Shown in pieces: positions 43,746 to 45,488 of a DNA stretch of 45,488 bases (positions within the stretch are counted from its first letter, which is position 1; each line of letters begins with the position of its first letter). The stretch spans positions 1-45,488 of the forward strand of contig NZ_NFJH01000014.1 of the NCBI RefSeq assembly GCF_002159765.1. Reading direction: 5' to 3'. This DNA is from Collinsella sp. An268 (GTDB lineage Bacteria; Actinomycetota; Coriobacteriia; Coriobacteriales; Coriobacteriaceae). The notes beneath the pieces were generated by a model. It ran no database searches. It worked only from the letters and a program-made list of their open reading frames with translations, and had not been told where the DNA came from. The translations under genes were made by a program, and so were the position numbers.

Positions 43746-45488
43746 TCAGTAGTGGACGACGACGCAGTCGCCCTCTTGTAGCAGGTCGTAGAGCTGCTGC
43801 ACCTTGTCGTAGGGCGTGTTGATGCAGCCGTGGCTGCCGTAGGTGTGGTAGGCGCTCGGATCGCTGAAGACCCAATCGGGCTGCCAGCTCGCGTCGTGGA
43901 AGCCCCATGCGTTGCCCTTCCAGGCGATCCAGTACTCCACGGGGCTGATGTACTCGGGCTCGCCGGTCTCGGGGTCCTTGTCGGGGCTCACGAGGTTGAT
44001 GTTGCGCGCCTTGTAGTTGACCTTGTACACACCGGTGGGGGTGTCGTCCGACCCGTTGTCGAGACCGGTCACCACGCCGGTCTCCCAGATGAGGTTGCCG
44101 TTCTCGTCGTAGAGGCGCGCGTGCTGCTCGGTGATGTCGACGTCGACGTACTTCTTCCAGTCGGGCTGGCCGGCCCCGGCGTAGGTGTCGCCCTCAGACG
44201 ATGCGGGAACGGCGATCTCGCCCGTCTGATGGTTGGCGACGGCGTCCTGCACCGATTGGACGAGCGCCGCCTCGTCGACGGACCAGCCGAACGTGCCCCC
44301 GCTCACGGTGACGGTCTTGCCGTCCGGACGGGTGTAGGTGCGCTCGGTGCCCACCGTGTTCATCTGCGCGGCGAGGTTGTGCGCCCACTGGGTCACGGCG
44401 TCCTGGTTCAAGGTGGGCTCCGTCTGGGCGTCGAAGGTGATCCACGGGCCTATGACGCTCGCGTCGAGCGTGGCTGCCACGGAATCTCCCAGCTTGAACG
44501 TGACGTTGGTGCCCAAGAAGGCGTTTGCGGCGTCGCAGTCGGCCTGCATGTCCTCGGGCGCGGGTTCCCCGTCGAGCGGCAGGTAGAGGTCCTCGCCGAG
44601 CTCGGCGAGCTCAAAGGTCGCCTCGAGGTCGCCAAGCGCCGTGAGCGCCCCGGTGATGATGGCGTCGCGGTTGAGACGGCGCGACTCGTAGGCCTTCTCG
44701 GGCACGAAGAGCCCCTGCTCGGCGTCCCAGGCGGTCTGCGCGGTAAACGCCCCGCCGCGGCCCGCGTTGAAGGTGTCGATGGCCTCGCCGAGGCTCGTCT
44801 CGAAGGCGGTGCGATCGAAGGCGGCTCCCAGAAGCGAGAGGTCGGGCTCGCCCGCCTCTTCTGCGGTCGCGGCAGCTGCGGCGGGGGTATCGGTCAGCGC
44901 CTGGTAGAGGCGGACGGGCCAGGCCCACGGCTCGTTTTGCGCCAAGCGGCGCTGAGCGGCGGCCTCGACATTGAAGATGTTCCGGCCGTCCTCGGGGGTG
45001 TACGTCCACGTAAAGCCGAGGTCCTCGTCGGCGACGGTGAGCGTGTAGCCCGCCACGGCGCCCTCGAGCTTTTCGGCCGCCGCGCCGCTCGTCTGCCAGG
45101 AGATGTCGACGCCGGCGAGGCTCGTGTGGGGATAGAACAGGAAGGTGAACGCAATCACGCCGCCCGCATAGGCGATGACGAGGAGCAGGGCGAGCGCGAT
45201 GACGACGTTGCGCGCCACATGGCCCTTCCCGCGGCGCGGCTTCTTCTCGCTGCCGTGCGCTCCCTCGGGATTGCCGGGGGCGGGCGCGCCCGCAGGCGTC
45301 GTCATGCCCGCCGCGCGCTGCGTGCCCGCGCCGTGCGCCCCACCGGGGCGGCGATGGGCGCCGTGCGCCACCTGCATCGGGGCGACGACCGTCGGCTGCG
45401 CGGCAGCGTTCTGGGGGATAAAGGTGGTTGCGTCGGCCCCGGTGCCGCCGGAGGCCTGCGCCCTGGGGGTCTGGGGCCCTTGCGGGGC
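43746..45488 (-). CDS. L,D-transpeptidase (YkuD) with peptidoglycan-binding repeats, 5' end beyond the window
   Basis: At least 580 codons; the frame stays open to the right edge (reading TGADATTFIPQNAAAQPTVV before ATG 45377), so the true start is probably outside. The N-terminal part is Pro/Ala/Gly-rich and cytoplasmic, then comes one helix (VVIALALLLVIAYAGGVIAF). Two extracytoplasmic domains of the PG_binding_4 type follow (one begins AGVDISWQTSG). The C-terminal YkuD domain carries the catalytic motif YGSHGCINTPYDKVQ with its Cys, and WIAWKGNAWGFHD. It would make 3-3 peptidoglycan cross-links, or attach proteins. It lies 32 bp upstream of the regulator, same strand, perhaps one operon. 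Confidence 0.92.
   Translation of the reverse strand, partial: APQGPQTPRAQASGGTGADATTFIPQNAAAQPTVVAPMQVAHGAHRRPGGAHGAGTQRAAGMTTPAGAPAPGNPEGAHGSEKKPRRGKGHVARNVVIALALLLVIAYAGGVIAFTFLFYPHTSLAGVDISWQTSGAAAEKLEGAVAGYTLTVADEDLGFTWTYTPEDGRNIFNVEAAAQRRLAQNEPWAWPVRLYQALTDTPAAAAATAEEAGEPDLSLLGAAFDRTAFETSLGEAIDTFNAGRGGAFTAQTAWDAEQGLFVPEKAYESRRLNRDAIITGALTALGDLEATFELAELGEDLYLPLDGEPAPEDMQADCDAANAFLGTNVTFKLGDSVAATLDASVIGPWITFDAQTEPTLNQDAVTQWAHNLAAQMNTVGTERTYTRPDGKTVTVSGGTFGWSVDEAALVQSVQDAVANHQTGEIAVPASSEGDTYAGAGQPDWKKYVDVDITEQHARLYDENGNLIWETGVVTGLDNGSDDTPTGVYKVNYKARNINLVSPDKDPETGEPEYISPVEYWIAWKGNAWGFHDASWQPDWVFSDPSAYHTYGSHGCINTPYDKVQQLYDLLQEGDCVVVHY

Overview
The window looks like a piece of an anaerobic, high-GC Actinomycetota chromosome, most likely a member of the Coriobacteriia (Collinsella/Olsenella-like). 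This is an inference. It rests on strongly GC-biased codon use in the housekeeping genes, a Gram-positive HPr with both His15 and Ser46, an LtaS-type envelope enzyme, a fused RmlC-RmlD protein, RgpF-type rhamnan genes and TTG/GTG starts. No rRNA or taxonomic marker is present, so the genus is not proven.

Region 1 (1-18.5 kb) is a cell-surface polysaccharide locus of mosaic composition. Two IS256-family elements (1-1340 and 7343-8733), whose transposases are about 92% identical, lie in opposite orientation. They bracket an AT-rich segment with a Wzx-type flippase, a GT2 glycosyltransferase, a gene-poor decayed stretch and a DUF2142 membrane protein. After the second IS come a large two-domain GT2 glycosyltransferase (minus strand) and then the dTDP-L-rhamnose genes rmlA, rmlB and a fused rmlCD, all very GC-rich. 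They are followed by an RgpF-family rhamnan protein, another GT2 enzyme and an LtaS-like phosphoglycerol transferase. Together these could make dTDP-rhamnose, build and flip a rhamnose-containing polymer and decorate the envelope.

Region 2 (20.9-26 kb) is core metabolism: tRNA-Arg(TCT), ptsH (HPr), ptsI (enzyme I) behind its own terminator, a 1-phosphofructokinase-like kinase, and the CCA-adding enzyme.

Region 3 (26-31.7 kb) is a five-gene, translationally coupled ABC importer operon of the nickel/peptide family (nikABCDE-like). Nickel is supported by a TGTTAC-N14-GTAACA palindrome just upstream, which resembles a NikR operator, and by 12 histidines in the first 37 residues of the first ATPase. 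A multi-hairpin intergenic region and a hairpin over the start region precede the first gene.

Region 4 (31.7-32.8 kb) is a tRNA cluster (Glu-CTC, Gln-CTG, Glu-CTC) with two clear sigma-70-type promoters, followed by an unusual cluster of six 15-bp repeats, three in each orientation.

Region 5 (32.8-45.5 kb) concerns the envelope. It holds a YbhN/LPG-synthase-TM family membrane protein, a MacA-MacB-like three-gene exporter (minus strand), and a second minus-strand block reading L,D-transpeptidase (5' end outside the window), OmpR-type response regulator, intramembrane-sensing-like histidine kinase, ABC ATPase and large two-FtsX permease. The last block resembles Bce/Gra-type envelope-stress or antimicrobial-peptide modules; the inducer cannot be told from sequence. 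No CRISPR array, rRNA or prophage was seen.
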